64,000 nt of DNA from contig NZ_JAENHO010000009.1 in NCBI RefSeq assembly GCF_016785085.1, positions 124,001 through 188,000 on the forward strand, read 5' to 3'. Each line of letters starts with the position of its first letter. Position 1 is the stretch's first letter. Shown one piece after another: positions 50,776-59,569 of this stretch. The DNA comes from Paractinoplanes lichenicola. GTDB taxonomy: Bacteria > Actinomycetota > Actinomycetes > Mycobacteriales > Micromonosporaceae. Both the position numbers and the translations under genes were made by a program. The notes below the pieces were generated by a model. The model was not told where the DNA came from. It saw nothing but the letters and a program-made list of their open reading frames with translations, and did not search any database.

Positions 50776-53325
50776 TCAAGAGAGGAGCTCAATATAGCCG
50801 TCCGTGCCGTGGACGCGGATGCGCTGGCCGTCGCGGATCGTGCGGGTGGCGTTGTCGACGCCGACCACTGCGGGCAGGCCGTATTCGCGCGCGATCACCG
50901 CGCCGTGGGTCATCAGGCCGCCGACCTCGGTGACCAGGCCCGCGACCGAGACGAAGAGCGGGGACCAGCTGGGGTCGGTGTACGCCGTGACCAGGATGTC
51001 GCCCGCCTCCACGTTGGCCTGGACCATGTCGAGGATGACCCGGGCCCGGCCCTCGATCGTTCCGGCCGAGACGGGCACGCCGACCAGGGCCCCGGCCGGC
51101 ACGTCGTCGCGGCGGTACGCGCCCGAGATGCCCTCGCCCTCCGACGTGAGGATCCGCGGGGCGGCGAGCGCGGCGTACGACCGGTACGCCTCGGCCCGGG
51201 TGCGAATGAGCTCCTGGTCGACGGCTTGGACCCGTACGGCGTGGGAAAGTTCTTGGAAGGTGAGGTAGAAGATGTCGTCGCGGGCCCGCAGCGCGCCCGA
51301 CCCCACCAGGCGATCGGCCTCGGCCAGCAGCGCCTGCTTGTAGACGAAGTAGCGGCTGACGATGCCGTACTTGGGGAATTCGCGGTAGCCGATGAACGTA
51401 CGGACCCGGTCGATCATGTGTTTGGTCTCGGCCGCCTTTGCCTCCCCGTCGGGCAGGGCCCGCAGCCGCTCCAGCACGTCCTGCTCCTTGCGGGCCGCCT
51501 CCAGCCGCCCGCGCTCGAACCGCCGCGCCGCCTCGCCCGGCTCGAACGTCCGCACATTGTCGAGAATGAGCGGCACCAACGTCGACGGTTGCTCGCTCCA
51601 ACGCGGCCGGGTGATGTCGATCTCGCCCGCGCACCGCATTCCGTACCGCTCCAGATAGGCCTCGATCGCCTCGCGCGCGGCCTCGGGCAAGGCGTCCAGG
51701 AAATCGTCGTCGCGCACATTCTTCAGAAATTCCACCACTTCCCCGTACGGCCGGATCACGTCGGCGACGTCGAGAAGCGCGAGCCCCATCTCCGACGTGA
51801 TGTTGCCCGGCGCGGACAGCGTGAGCGTGTCGGCCGCGTTGCGTTCGCCCAGCGACTCGAACAGGTGGTCGTTGAGCCACCAGGTGGCGCCCATGCCCGC
51901 CATCAGCGCCTGCATGCTCAGCGGGTCGGTCAGCAGCCGCTTGTGCTCGTCGATGGCCTCGAGCAGGAAGTCGAACAGCTCCGGCCCGCTCTTCGTGGCG
52001 ATGGTCGCCTTCAAAGCGGCCAGAGAGTCCCCCGTACGTTTGATCAACTCGGCCACGATGCCCGGGTCGTTGGCGATCTCCTGGCCGGTCTGCCCACCCA
52101 GCGGCGGCGCGGCCGGGGTCGCGTCCGGGTTCAGGGGGACGAAGTCGCGGTCGAACAAGGTCCGCAGCGCGTCCCCGACCAGCGGATCCGACTTGCCCGC
52201 CATGTCCATCAGCCCGGCCCGGCCTTGAGGGGTGGCCACCCGCGCCGTGACGTCGACGAACAACCGCCCGCCGGCCGTGTGCATCGGGGCCAGCGCGGTC
52301 AACTGCCAAACCGAAATGCCGAGCGGCTTCATCGGATCGGTCATCATCTGCTGGTGCCCGACCGAGACGTAGACACGATTGCCCGGCCCCGCCGCCTCCG
52401 GAATCGGGAACAGCGTCGTGATCGGCCGGCTCTGCACGATTTGGAACTCGTCGCCGGCCAGACACCATTCGACGTCCTGCGGGCGGCCCAGATGCGCCTC
52501 GATGCTGCGGCCAAGAGCGGCCAGCCGTACGACTTGAGAATCCGTCAGCGCCGGTTGCGTTTGCTGCGCGATCTCGACCACTTCGGTGCCGCCTGCTTTC
52601 AGGGGGCGAACGGCACGTTGCTTGGCGGCGATCGCGCGCTCGACAATCTGGCCGTCACGCACTTTGAACACGTCCGGGTTTACCAGCCCCGACACGAGCG
52701 CCTCGCCCAGCCCGAAACTCGCGTCCACGGTGGTGACATGCCGATTGCCGCTCACCGGATCGGCCGTGAACAGAATGCCCGACGCCTCCGCCACCACCAT
52801 CCGCTGCACAACAACGGCCATCAGCACCCGGCGATGATCGAAGCCGTTGCGCAACCGATAGGCGACCGCCCGCTCGGTGAACAACGACGCCCAGCACCGA
52901 CTGACATGCTCGATAACCGAGGCCGCCCCGATCACATTCAAATACGTGTCCTGCTGCCCTGCGAACGAGGCCGTCGGCAGATCCTCGGCAGTGGCACTCG
53001 ACCGCACCGCGTAGGCGCCGTCGTCCAATGCTTCCGTGATCGCTTTGGCCAGTTCGCCGGGCACTTCGGTCTCCTCGATCGCCCGCCGGATCTCCGCGCT
53101 GCCGGTGCGAATCTCTTCGCGGTCGTCCGCCTTCAGCCCCGCCAGCCGCTCGAGCAGTTCGTCGACGCCCGCCGCCGCCAAGACCTGCCGGTACGCGTCG
53201 GTCGTCACACAGAAACCCCCAGGCACCCGTACGCCGTCAATCCGCGACAGCTCACCCAGGTGCGCGCCCTTCCCCCCGACGGCCGCCACCATCGTCCGAT
53301 CGATCTCGCCAAAGCCCACAATCAT
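50776..53325 (-). CDS. rph: rifampin phosphotransferase
   Basis: An 849-residue enzyme that inactivates rifamycins by transferring a phosphate from ATP, via a phospho-His, to the C21 hydroxyl. The ATP-binding domain starts VGGKGAHLGELSRIDGVRVP and contains AYAVRSSATAEDLPTASFAG. The rifampin-binding insert spans about 325-755. The swivelling His domain ends the protein with GGLMTHGAVIAREYG, catalytic His near residue 807. Domain order and length fit Rph rather than phosphoenolpyruvate synthase. ATG 53325 has GGAAGG 9 bases upstream. A rifamycin-associated element lies at 53379-53398. Confidence 0.88.
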   Translation of the reverse strand: MIVGFGEIDRTMVAAVGGKGAHLGELSRIDGVRVPGGFCVTTDAYRQVLAAAGVDELLERLAGLKADDREEIRTGSAEIRRAIEETEVPGELAKAITEALDDGAYAVRSSATAEDLPTASFAGQQDTYLNVIGAASVIEHVSRCWASLFTERAVAYRLRNGFDHRRVLMAVVVQRMVVAEASGILFTADPVSGNRHVTTVDASFGLGEALVSGLVNPDVFKVRDGQIVERAIAAKQRAVRPLKAGGTEVVEIAQQTQPALTDSQVVRLAALGRSIEAHLGRPQDVEWCLAGDEFQIVQSRPITTLFPIPEAAGPGNRVYVSVGHQQMMTDPMKPLGISVWQLTALAPMHTAGGRLFVDVTARVATPQGRAGLMDMAGKSDPLVGDALRTLFDRDFVPLNPDATPAAPPLGGQTGQEIANDPGIVAELIKRTGDSLAALKATIATKSGPELFDFLLEAIDEHKRLLTDPLSMQALMAGMGATWWLNDHLFESLGERNAADTLTLSAPGNITSEMGLALLDVADVIRPYGEVVEFLKNVRDDDFLDALPEAAREAIEAYLERYGMRCAGEIDITRPRWSEQPSTLVPLILDNVRTFEPGEAARRFERGRLEAARKEQDVLERLRALPDGEAKAAETKHMIDRVRTFIGYREFPKYGIVSRYFVYKQALLAEADRLVGSGALRARDDIFYLTFQELSHAVRVQAVDQELIRTRAEAYRSYAALAAPRILTSEGEGISGAYRRDDVPAGALVGVPVSAGTIEGRARVILDMVQANVEAGDILVTAYTDPSWSPLFVSVAGLVTEVGGLMTHGAVIAREYGLPAVVGVDNATRTIRDGQRIRVHGTDGYIELLS

Positions 53326-53378
53326 GCGCAAAAACCTTCCCCGTACTGGCCCCAAGCCGACGATTCTGCGCCCCGCCC

Positions 53379-53398
53379 CAGGCCTTGCCACAAGCCCC
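53379..53398 (-). promoter_or_regulatory. rifamycin-associated element (RAE)-like inverted repeat
   Basis: On the minus strand, GGGGCTTGTGGCAAGGCCTG closely matches the RAE as I remember it (GGGGCTTGCGGCAAGGCCCC), found upstream of rifamycin-resistance genes in actinomycetes and needed for rifamycin induction. It lies 54 bases upstream of the rph start. Confidence 0.75.
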
Positions 53399-53538
53399 CA
53401 GGTGCGATATACGTTAGAGGTGGCAGGGAGAGTCTTCTCCTTGCCTTTTGCTATTCGCACCCCCTCCACCCACAGTCACCCATCCGGCGCGCCTCCCGCC
53501 ACGGACCCATCGTGTATCGACCGCTCGCGCCCGTCCCG

Positions 53539-54019
53539 TCGCCCTTCCGGGACGTGTCGTCGGCTTGCCGCGCACTTCCGTCGCCCTTCCGGCGTGCGTC
53601 GGCCGCGCTGCGCGTTTGTGTCGCCCTTCTGGCGCGCGTTCGCCGCGCTGCGCGTGTGTCGCCTATCTGGCGCGCATCGGCCGCTTGCTGCGCGTTCGTC
53701 GTCCTTTCTGGCGCGTGTCGGCCGTTTGCCGCGCGTTTTTGTCAGCCGCCGGGCGCGCGTCGGCCGCTTGCTGCGCGTTTGTGTCACCCTTCTGGCGCGT
53801 CGCCGTGCTGCGCGTTTGTGTCGCCCTTCTGGCGCGCGTTCGCCGCGCTGCGCGTTTGTGTCGCCCTTCTGGCGCGCGTTCGCCGCGCTGCGCGTGTGTC
53901 GCCCATCTGGCGCGCATCGGCCGCTTGCCGCGCGTTTCCGTCGCCCTTCCCGGCGCGTGTCGACCGCTTGCCGCCCGTGCCTGTCACCCTTCCGGTGCGC
54001 GTCGCCCATCTCGTTGCGC
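53539..54019. repeat. degenerate tandem array, about twelve 38-43-bp units
   Basis: Units with consensus TCGCCCTTCTGGCGCGCGTC (first half) run from 53539 to about 54019, with 53821-53860 and 53861-53900 almost identical. There are no spacers of unique sequence, so it is not a CRISPR array. It sits between the rph promoter and the small membrane gene at 54064. It codes for nothing credible. Confidence 0.8.
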
Positions 54020-54063
54020 CGGTTGCTTCCACAACAGCTCGTTCACGGCGGTGGGAGCCAGCA

Positions 54064-54336
54064 ATGATCAGTCCGCAGGGCCAGCACCAGACCTACCTGC
54101 ACGGGTTCGCCGACCGGGTCAATAACGATCTCGCCACCGCGCGCCGTCCGATGCCGGCCAGGCAGCTGTTCGCCGGCATCGTGCTCTTCGCTGCGCTCGT
54201 CCTGGGTTGCGTCGGCTTCGGAGGCGCCATGCAGACCGCCAGCCTCTACTGCCACGACGTCGGCAAGCGGACCTGCCTGGGCTTGATCGTCAACGACCTG
54301 ACCGGCCAACCCATGCCCGCACGATCGGGCGACTGA
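54064..54336 (+). CDS. small single-pass membrane protein
   Basis: A 90-residue protein: hydrophilic N-terminus (SPQGQHQTYLHGFADRVNND), one membrane segment (LFAGIVLFAALVLGCVGFGG), then a short outer part with two Cys (LYCHDVGKRTCLG). ATG 54064 is preceded by GTGGGAG. It is an island between two tandem arrays. Family not recognised. Confidence 0.65.
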   Translation: MISPQGQHQTYLHGFADRVNNDLATARRPMPARQLFAGIVLFAALVLGCVGFGGAMQTASLYCHDVGKRTCLGLIVNDLTGQPMPARSGD

Positions 54337-54449
54337 GGGTGTCAGCCGCCCCAGATCACCGTTCCGTCCGCCGTCAGAATGGCCGGGTCGGGAACCGCGT
54401 GCTGCCGCCTTCCCTACTCGTCCACCCTGCGCGCACCCTGGTCGGCCGC

Positions 54450-55550
54450 ATCGCCGGCGACACGGTGACCCAGGCTGCGATCGACGTTGAGCGTTACTGT
54501 CGCATGTCGCGCGCTGCGATCAGGGTTGCGCGACTCTGCTCGTTTGTTGCGCATACGACCGCGCGTTGCTCGGCTTCCGTCAGGCACTGCACGTCCACTC
54601 GGGCGCTGCACGTCCGTTTGCCGCTGGCAATTCTGACCAGCGTGCCGCTCGAGCTGGTCGGCCACTGCGCGCATCGATCGGGTGTTGCGCGTTTCTTGTG
54701 CGTTTATCGTCGCGTCGTGCGCGCACTGATCGGCCGGTGCGTGGACCGCTCGACATTGCGCGTCGATCGACCATAGTTGCTCGCCCGTTGGGCTGCGCGT
54801 TTAAGGCCAGGCACTGCGCATGTCGGCCGGGCGTTGCGCAGGCTCGTCCTGCGGTGCGCATGTTGATCGGCTGGTGCGCGAGTTCGGTCAGGCGTTGCGC
54901 GTTGTCGGCGGTGCGCCCACGTTAATCGGCGGTGCGCGGGTTGGTCAGGTGTTGCGCATGTTGGCCGGTGTCGCGCGGGCTGGTCCTGCGGTGCGCATGT
55001 TGATCGGGCGGTGCGCGGGTTTGGTCGGGCGTTTCGTGTTGTCGGGCGGTGCGCGCCGGCTGATCAGGCGGTGCGCGTGTTGGTCGGTTCGTTGCGCATG
55101 TTGGCCGGGTGTTGCGCGGGCTGGTCGTGCGGTGTTCGGGCTGTTCGTGCGGTGTTCGGGCTGGGCCGGCTGGTTCGCGCGCTGGGCCGGGTGTTACGCG
55201 GGCTGGCCGGGTTGCGCGCGAGTTTGGTTGGGCGTTGCGCGCTGGTCGCGCGGTGCGCGCTCGTTGATCGGGCGATGCGCATGTTGGTCGGGTGTTGCGC
55301 GTTGATCGAGCGGTGCGCAGACGTTGATCGGGCGATGCGCATGTTGGTCAGGTAGTGCGCGAGTTTGGTCGCGCGTTGCGCGCTGGTCGCGCGCGTTGCG
55401 CGCTGGTCGCGCGGTGCGCGCACGTTGATCGGGCAGTGCGCGTGTAAGTCAGGCGTTGCGCGTTGATCAGGCGGTGCGCGTGTTGGTTGAGTGTTGCGCA
55501 TGTTGGTCGGGCGGTGTGCATGTTGGTCCGGGTGTTGCGCGTTTGCCGTC
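54450..55550. repeat. 1.1-kb degenerate array of about 20-bp units
   Basis: Repeated words TTGCGCGTGTTGGTCGGGCG and variants (GTTGATCGGGCGATGCGCAT) recur roughly every 20 bases with many substitutions and length changes. It is denser from 54830 on. No gene is present on either strand; apparent frames are runs of Arg, Val and Gly. It ends 60 bases before the GH9 stop codon. Confidence 0.75.
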
Positions 55551-55612
55551 GTTTGTTGACCGCTTAGATCGGAGGTTGCGCGGGTCGGCTTGGGGTTGGG
55601 CGTTTGGTGGGG

Positions 55613-57403
55613 TCAGGGTTGTCGGGATGTCAGGGCGAACGCCAGCAACCCCGTGGCACTGAAATCGATGGCCGGTTCGGTGTTGGCGGAGATGCGGCTG
55701 TCGTCGGTGAAGTGGGTGTCGGGGCGGTCGAAGGCGGCGAAAGCGTCGTTGCGACAGAGCGAAGGCCCGGCGGATTGCAGCGAGCGAACCCGGTCGGCGC
55801 GGTTGGGGCCGTTGACGACGGCGCCGGCCATGGGTAGCCCCTCGCCCGACAGGGTGGCTATCTGGTCGTGCGGGCAGCGGGGATACGTGGTGCCGACGCC
55901 GACGACCAGGGACGTGCCCCAGCCGTTGGCGCCCAGCACGACCCCACGCTGCGCGGTGGCGAAGGCGGCGTAGCGCGAGTCACCAGACGCACGCCCATAA
56001 AGCAGAGCCGTCGCCACATAACCCAGCTGGCGGGCCGCGTAGTCGTAGCCACCATCGCCCGCGGCGGCGCCCAGCGGGTTGGCCGCCGCCGCCCGCACTC
56101 CGGTGTCGAGGCGTTGGCGCAGGTCGGCCAGCAGCCAGGGGGCCGGGCCGGTGAGGCGGATCAGTTCGGCGTCGGCCAGGGCGCTGACGTCGTACACGCT
56201 CAGGGGGCCGCTGCCGCCCGCGTTCGAGCGCGTCCATTTGGTGGCGTCCGCTGTCCACTGCTGGGTGCGGGGGTCGCCGAGGGCACGGCCGGCCAGGGCG
56301 AGCTCGGTGGCGCCGAACGCGAGGTCGTCGGTCCAGCGGTCCTCGGGGTAGAAGCTGCGGGGCTCGGCCGTCACCAGTTCGCCGACCTCCGTCGTACGGG
56401 CAAGGCTGTAAATGCGCGCTGCGGCGTCGAGATGATCCTGGGCCCGGTCGGGGCGCACCTGGGCGGCCAGGGCGAACGCGGCGGCGACCCGGCCGGCCAG
56501 GTTGGGGCTGATCGGGTCGCCGGGGGCGGCGGCGCGAAAGACGGGACGGTATCGCTGGTAGTAGCGCCGGTCGCCGGGCTGCACCTCGAGCTGGTCGTCG
56601 GTCTCGGGCAGCCGCCACGTGTCGTGATCGCCGAGGAAACCACCGGTTCCGCTGCCGATGCCGACCTGCGTGTAGAGCACCTCGTCGGATGAGTCCCACA
56701 TCTTGCCGAGCCACGTCAGACCGTGGTCGATCTCCGGGGCCGCCCCGAGCAGGCCGTCACGCTCGGCCAGCAGCATCGCGCTGAGGGCGTACGCGGTGGT
56801 GTGGGTGAATTTGAGGAAGTCGCCGGCGTCGTACCAGCCGCCCTCGACGTCGACCGGCCCGCCGACGCGCGTCAGAACACGGTCGTAAACAAAAGCGGAG
56901 CGGTCGGAGAGATGAGCCGGCGGCCGGGCCCACGGAGTCGACGCCTGGTTCGCGCCGTCACGATGGTTCTCGAAGTAGGAAAGCGCGTCCCGGGCCGCCG
57001 GTCCGAACAGAGAGGCCGCGTCGGAAATCCGGAACGGCGGTGACGAGACGCCCGAGGCCCGCACCCGATAAACCCCGGGCGTCCGCAGCCCACTGAGGTC
57101 GATCGGCCGCACGTCCGCGAACCTCGCGTTCCACGCTCCCCGGCCGGCCCCCACCCGAGGCGTCAAAACCTGTTTCCCGTACGCATCCACGACCGTCACC
57201 CGCACGTCAGCGGCGTCACCCGGCCAGAGCAGGTACGCGATCTTCGCCTCGCCTGGCGCATACCCGACCTGGTCGACCCGGATCACCCCGCCGGGCGCCG
57301 ACGGCCGATCGCAGGCGCTGGACAGGACGAGCAACAGAATGCCGAGCGCGACAAGGACCGGTGATCTCACGCGCAACAGTCTGTTGTTTACGGTCCGACG
57401 CAC
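55613..57403 (-). CDS. GH9 glycoside hydrolase lipoprotein (endoglucanase type)
   Basis: A 596-residue exported enzyme. A lipobox-like signal (ILLLVLSSAC) predicts lipid attachment. An N-terminal Ig-like CelD_N domain (IRVDQVGYAPGEAKIAYLLW) precedes the GH9 (alpha/alpha)6 barrel. The conserved YDAGDF (nucleophile/base Asp) is in GGWYDAGDFLKFTH; the acid Glu is in SANTEPAIDFSATG near the end, and TQVGIGSG is also seen. It should hydrolyse beta-1,4-glucan. The GTG at 57403 is used; GTG 57370 gives a shorter leader. No CebR operator is visible here. Confidence 0.88.
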   Translation of the reverse strand: MRRTVNNRLLRVRSPVLVALGILLLVLSSACDRPSAPGGVIRVDQVGYAPGEAKIAYLLWPGDAADVRVTVVDAYGKQVLTPRVGAGRGAWNARFADVRPIDLSGLRTPGVYRVRASGVSSPPFRISDAASLFGPAARDALSYFENHRDGANQASTPWARPPAHLSDRSAFVYDRVLTRVGGPVDVEGGWYDAGDFLKFTHTTAYALSAMLLAERDGLLGAAPEIDHGLTWLGKMWDSSDEVLYTQVGIGSGTGGFLGDHDTWRLPETDDQLEVQPGDRRYYQRYRPVFRAAAPGDPISPNLAGRVAAAFALAAQVRPDRAQDHLDAAARIYSLARTTEVGELVTAEPRSFYPEDRWTDDLAFGATELALAGRALGDPRTQQWTADATKWTRSNAGGSGPLSVYDVSALADAELIRLTGPAPWLLADLRQRLDTGVRAAAANPLGAAAGDGGYDYAARQLGYVATALLYGRASGDSRYAAFATAQRGVVLGANGWGTSLVVGVGTTYPRCPHDQIATLSGEGLPMAGAVVNGPNRADRVRSLQSAGPSLCRNDAFAAFDRPDTHFTDDSRISANTEPAIDFSATGLLAFALTSRQP

Positions 57404-57425
57404 CCGGACGAAATGTGCGGATCAA

Positions 57426-58934
57426 CTACTTCTCGATCAGATCGACGAGCGGGGTCGGCTGGCTGATGTTGGCCGGCGCGTTCCACTTCTGCAGCTCCGA
57501 CGTGTTGCAGACCGAGACCTTGACCTTGCTCGTGCCGTCGCCGTGGAAGTCGTTCGCCACCCCGCTGGCCTGGTCGGTCGGCTGCAGGCAATACCCCCGG
57601 AAGTCCTTGATGCGGTAGCTGGTGCCGTAGTCGCCGGTGTCGTGATAGACGGTCCACTGCAGGTTGTTCGCGGTCTGCGAGGCGGGGGTCGCGCACTGCA
57701 CCACCGTCACCCACGAGGTCGCGTTGACCACGCCCGGCGAGCGCAGGCAGTAGTTGTTGGTGGCCAGCCCGTTCTTGCTGTTGCTGGTCGAGTTGGTGTT
57801 GTTGACGATGATCGGCCCGGTCGCGGTGACGGCCGGGATGACCGGTGTCGGGTGCACCCACTGCTGGTTGAAGTCGACGACGCCGCCGGGGTCCTGCTTG
57901 CAGAACCAGGCGATCATGTACGACGAGCCCATGTTCTTGCTCGTCACGTCGAGGCAGCGGCTGAACTGGGCGTAGTTGACCAGCTGGTTGGTGTTGTCGC
58001 CGGCCATGCCCGCGCCGACGCCGGTGGCCGAGCGGAACACCGTCGTGGAGTTGTTGGCCGAGCAGCCGCCCAGCACCACCGCCCGGTTCGCCGTCGAGCC
58101 CGGCGACTGCACGTTGACGCACGAGCTGCCGTCGGACTTGCTGGCCGTGGTCGTCGAGTGGAACATCGAGCTGCCGTCCAGGGCCCACTGGAACGTCGTG
58201 GTCCGCACGGCCGGGCAGGGCCGGAAGACCAGGGCCGTGCCCGACTTGCGGGCGTCGCTGGCCCACAGGCACATGCCCGAGGTCGCGGTGGACGACTCCG
58301 AGTTGATCCGCTTGAGGTAGAGGTCGGAGGTGTAGCCGAACTGCTGGCGGCTGCTGCCGTCGCAGGGCGCCATCAGCACCGGGGTGTCGGAGGCCGGGGC
58401 GCCGGCCGTGCCCGAGTCGAAGCACTGGTTGCCCAGGGTGGAGCTGGCGATCCGGATCTGCCCGCCCGGGATGTTGGTGTTGCTCGTCGAGAAGACGTAC
58501 GTGGCGGTCAGGGTCCGCTTGACCGCGCCGCCCGCGCCGACCGAGCTGACGACCGCCGTGGCCGGCACGTCGGTGGCCGGGCAGGGCATGTCCTTGCCGT
58601 CCTGATCGCGATAGGTCAAGGTCACCACGTACGTGAGAGTGTCGCCGGCCGTGCTCACCCCGGCGTCCCCGGTGAGCGTGCACGGCGGCAGGTTCTCCAG
58701 GTAGCCGCTCTGCGTGTCCTGGTCGGCGGCCGCCCGCACCCGGGCCATCATCACGTCCATGCCCGCCTGCGAGGCGTTGAGCGCGGTGTTGCGCTCGCCG
58801 AGGCTCTGGCTGGTCCTGATCTGCCGCACGACCATCGGGACGAGCACCGCCGACAGCGACATCACCACCGTCACGACGAGCAGCGCCATCAGCATCGAGC
58901 CGGTGTCGTCCGTACGGCGTCGAACGCGCATCAT
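57426..58934 (-). CDS. PilX-like prepilin fused to ricin-type lectin domains
   Basis: A 502-residue protein. A short basic leader (MMRVRRRTDDTG) is followed by a prepilin-like hydrophobic stretch (SMLMALLVVTVVMSLSAVLV) without Glu5. From about residue 150 the sequence is beta-trefoil-like with Cys and QW repeats (GNQCFDSG, GMCLWASD, SCVNVQSPG, RCLDVTSK, YCLRSPG), as in ricin-type lectins. It is the last gene of a three-gene prepilin operon. I infer a surface-exposed, sugar-binding minor pilin. Confidence 0.8.
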   Translation of the reverse strand: MMRVRRRTDDTGSMLMALLVVTVVMSLSAVLVPMVVRQIRTSQSLGERNTALNASQAGMDVMMARVRAAADQDTQSGYLENLPPCTLTGDAGVSTAGDTLTYVVTLTYRDQDGKDMPCPATDVPATAVVSSVGAGGAVKRTLTATYVFSTSNTNIPGGQIRIASSTLGNQCFDSGTAGAPASDTPVLMAPCDGSSRQQFGYTSDLYLKRINSESSTATSGMCLWASDARKSGTALVFRPCPAVRTTTFQWALDGSSMFHSTTTASKSDGSSCVNVQSPGSTANRAVVLGGCSANNSTTVFRSATGVGAGMAGDNTNQLVNYAQFSRCLDVTSKNMGSSYMIAWFCKQDPGGVVDFNQQWVHPTPVIPAVTATGPIIVNNTNSTSNSKNGLATNNYCLRSPGVVNATSWVTVVQCATPASQTANNLQWTVYHDTGDYGTSYRIKDFRGYCLQPTDQASGVANDFHGDGTSKVKVSVCNTSELQKWNAPANISQPTPLVDLIEK

Positions 58935-59569
58935 CAGACCGGCCTCGCCTTGCCGCAGTCGTTGTCGACGAGCTTGCCGTTGTCCGAGAAGACGTTGCTG
59001 GCGCTGGTGTTCTGGGCCGTGAAGAGCACGTCCAGCGGCAGGCTGGTCACGCCGGCCCGACCGGTGAACCGGAGCCGCACCTGGGTGTGCGCGAGCTGAT
59101 AGTCGCGCCCGACTCCGGAGACGCCGGGGCTGGCGGAGGCGTACGGGGTGGAATTGGGCAGGTAGACCGTGAACGGCGGCGTGGTGCCGGTCTGGGCCAG
59201 GTTGGTGGCGAGCGTCGTCGGTGTCCCCGGGGTGAGGCCGGGCAGCGTCCAGGAGGCCGTGGTCAGCACGCCGTTCTTGAGGATCAGCTGACGGCAGCCG
59301 GCGGTGGTGGCGTACTCGAGATACCAGGCGCCGCCGACCTGCCCGGGGGTGGCGACCCAGTTGGCGTAGCGCAGCTCCTTGTCGAGCCGGCGGAAGCTGG
59401 TGGTGAGCTGGTCGCGGACGAGGCTGGTGGTGTCGACCCGGTTCACGTTCGAGTAGATCTCGGTCAGCCCACCCAGCGCCATGACCAGCACGAACGACAG
59501 CAGGCCCATGCCGACCACGAGCTCGATGAGGCTGATCCCGCGGTCGTCGGTGTCGCGTTCCCCGGTCAT
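58934..59569 (-). CDS. PilW-like type IV prepilin
   Basis: A 211-residue prepilin. The class-III-like cleavage site is DDRG|ISLIELVVGMGLLSFV, with Glu5, followed by a membrane helix and a C-terminal globular part with two Cys (TAGCRQLIL, DNDCGKARPV). It resembles PilW/PulJ-type minor pilins. The start overlaps the upstream prepilin gene stop by 4 bases and its own stop overlaps the PilX-like start, so the three genes are coupled. Confidence 0.85.
   Translation of the reverse strand: MTGERDTDDRGISLIELVVGMGLLSFVLVMALGGLTEIYSNVNRVDTTSLVRDQLTTSFRRLDKELRYANWVATPGQVGGAWYLEYATTAGCRQLILKNGVLTTASWTLPGLTPGTPTTLATNLAQTGTTPPFTVYLPNSTPYASASPGVSGVGRDYQLAHTQVRLRFTGRAGVTSLPLDVLFTAQNTSASNVFSDNGKLVDNDCGKARPV

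Noticed and set aside
53539-54019. Possible CRISPR array
   Set aside because: Units follow one another without unique spacers, vary in length, and no cas gene is near.
50755-54063. A plus-strand open frame of about 1100 codons opposite rph and through the 40-bp array
   Set aside because: Antisense shadow of rph; only its last 90 codons (from 54064) form a credible protein with RBS and membrane segment.
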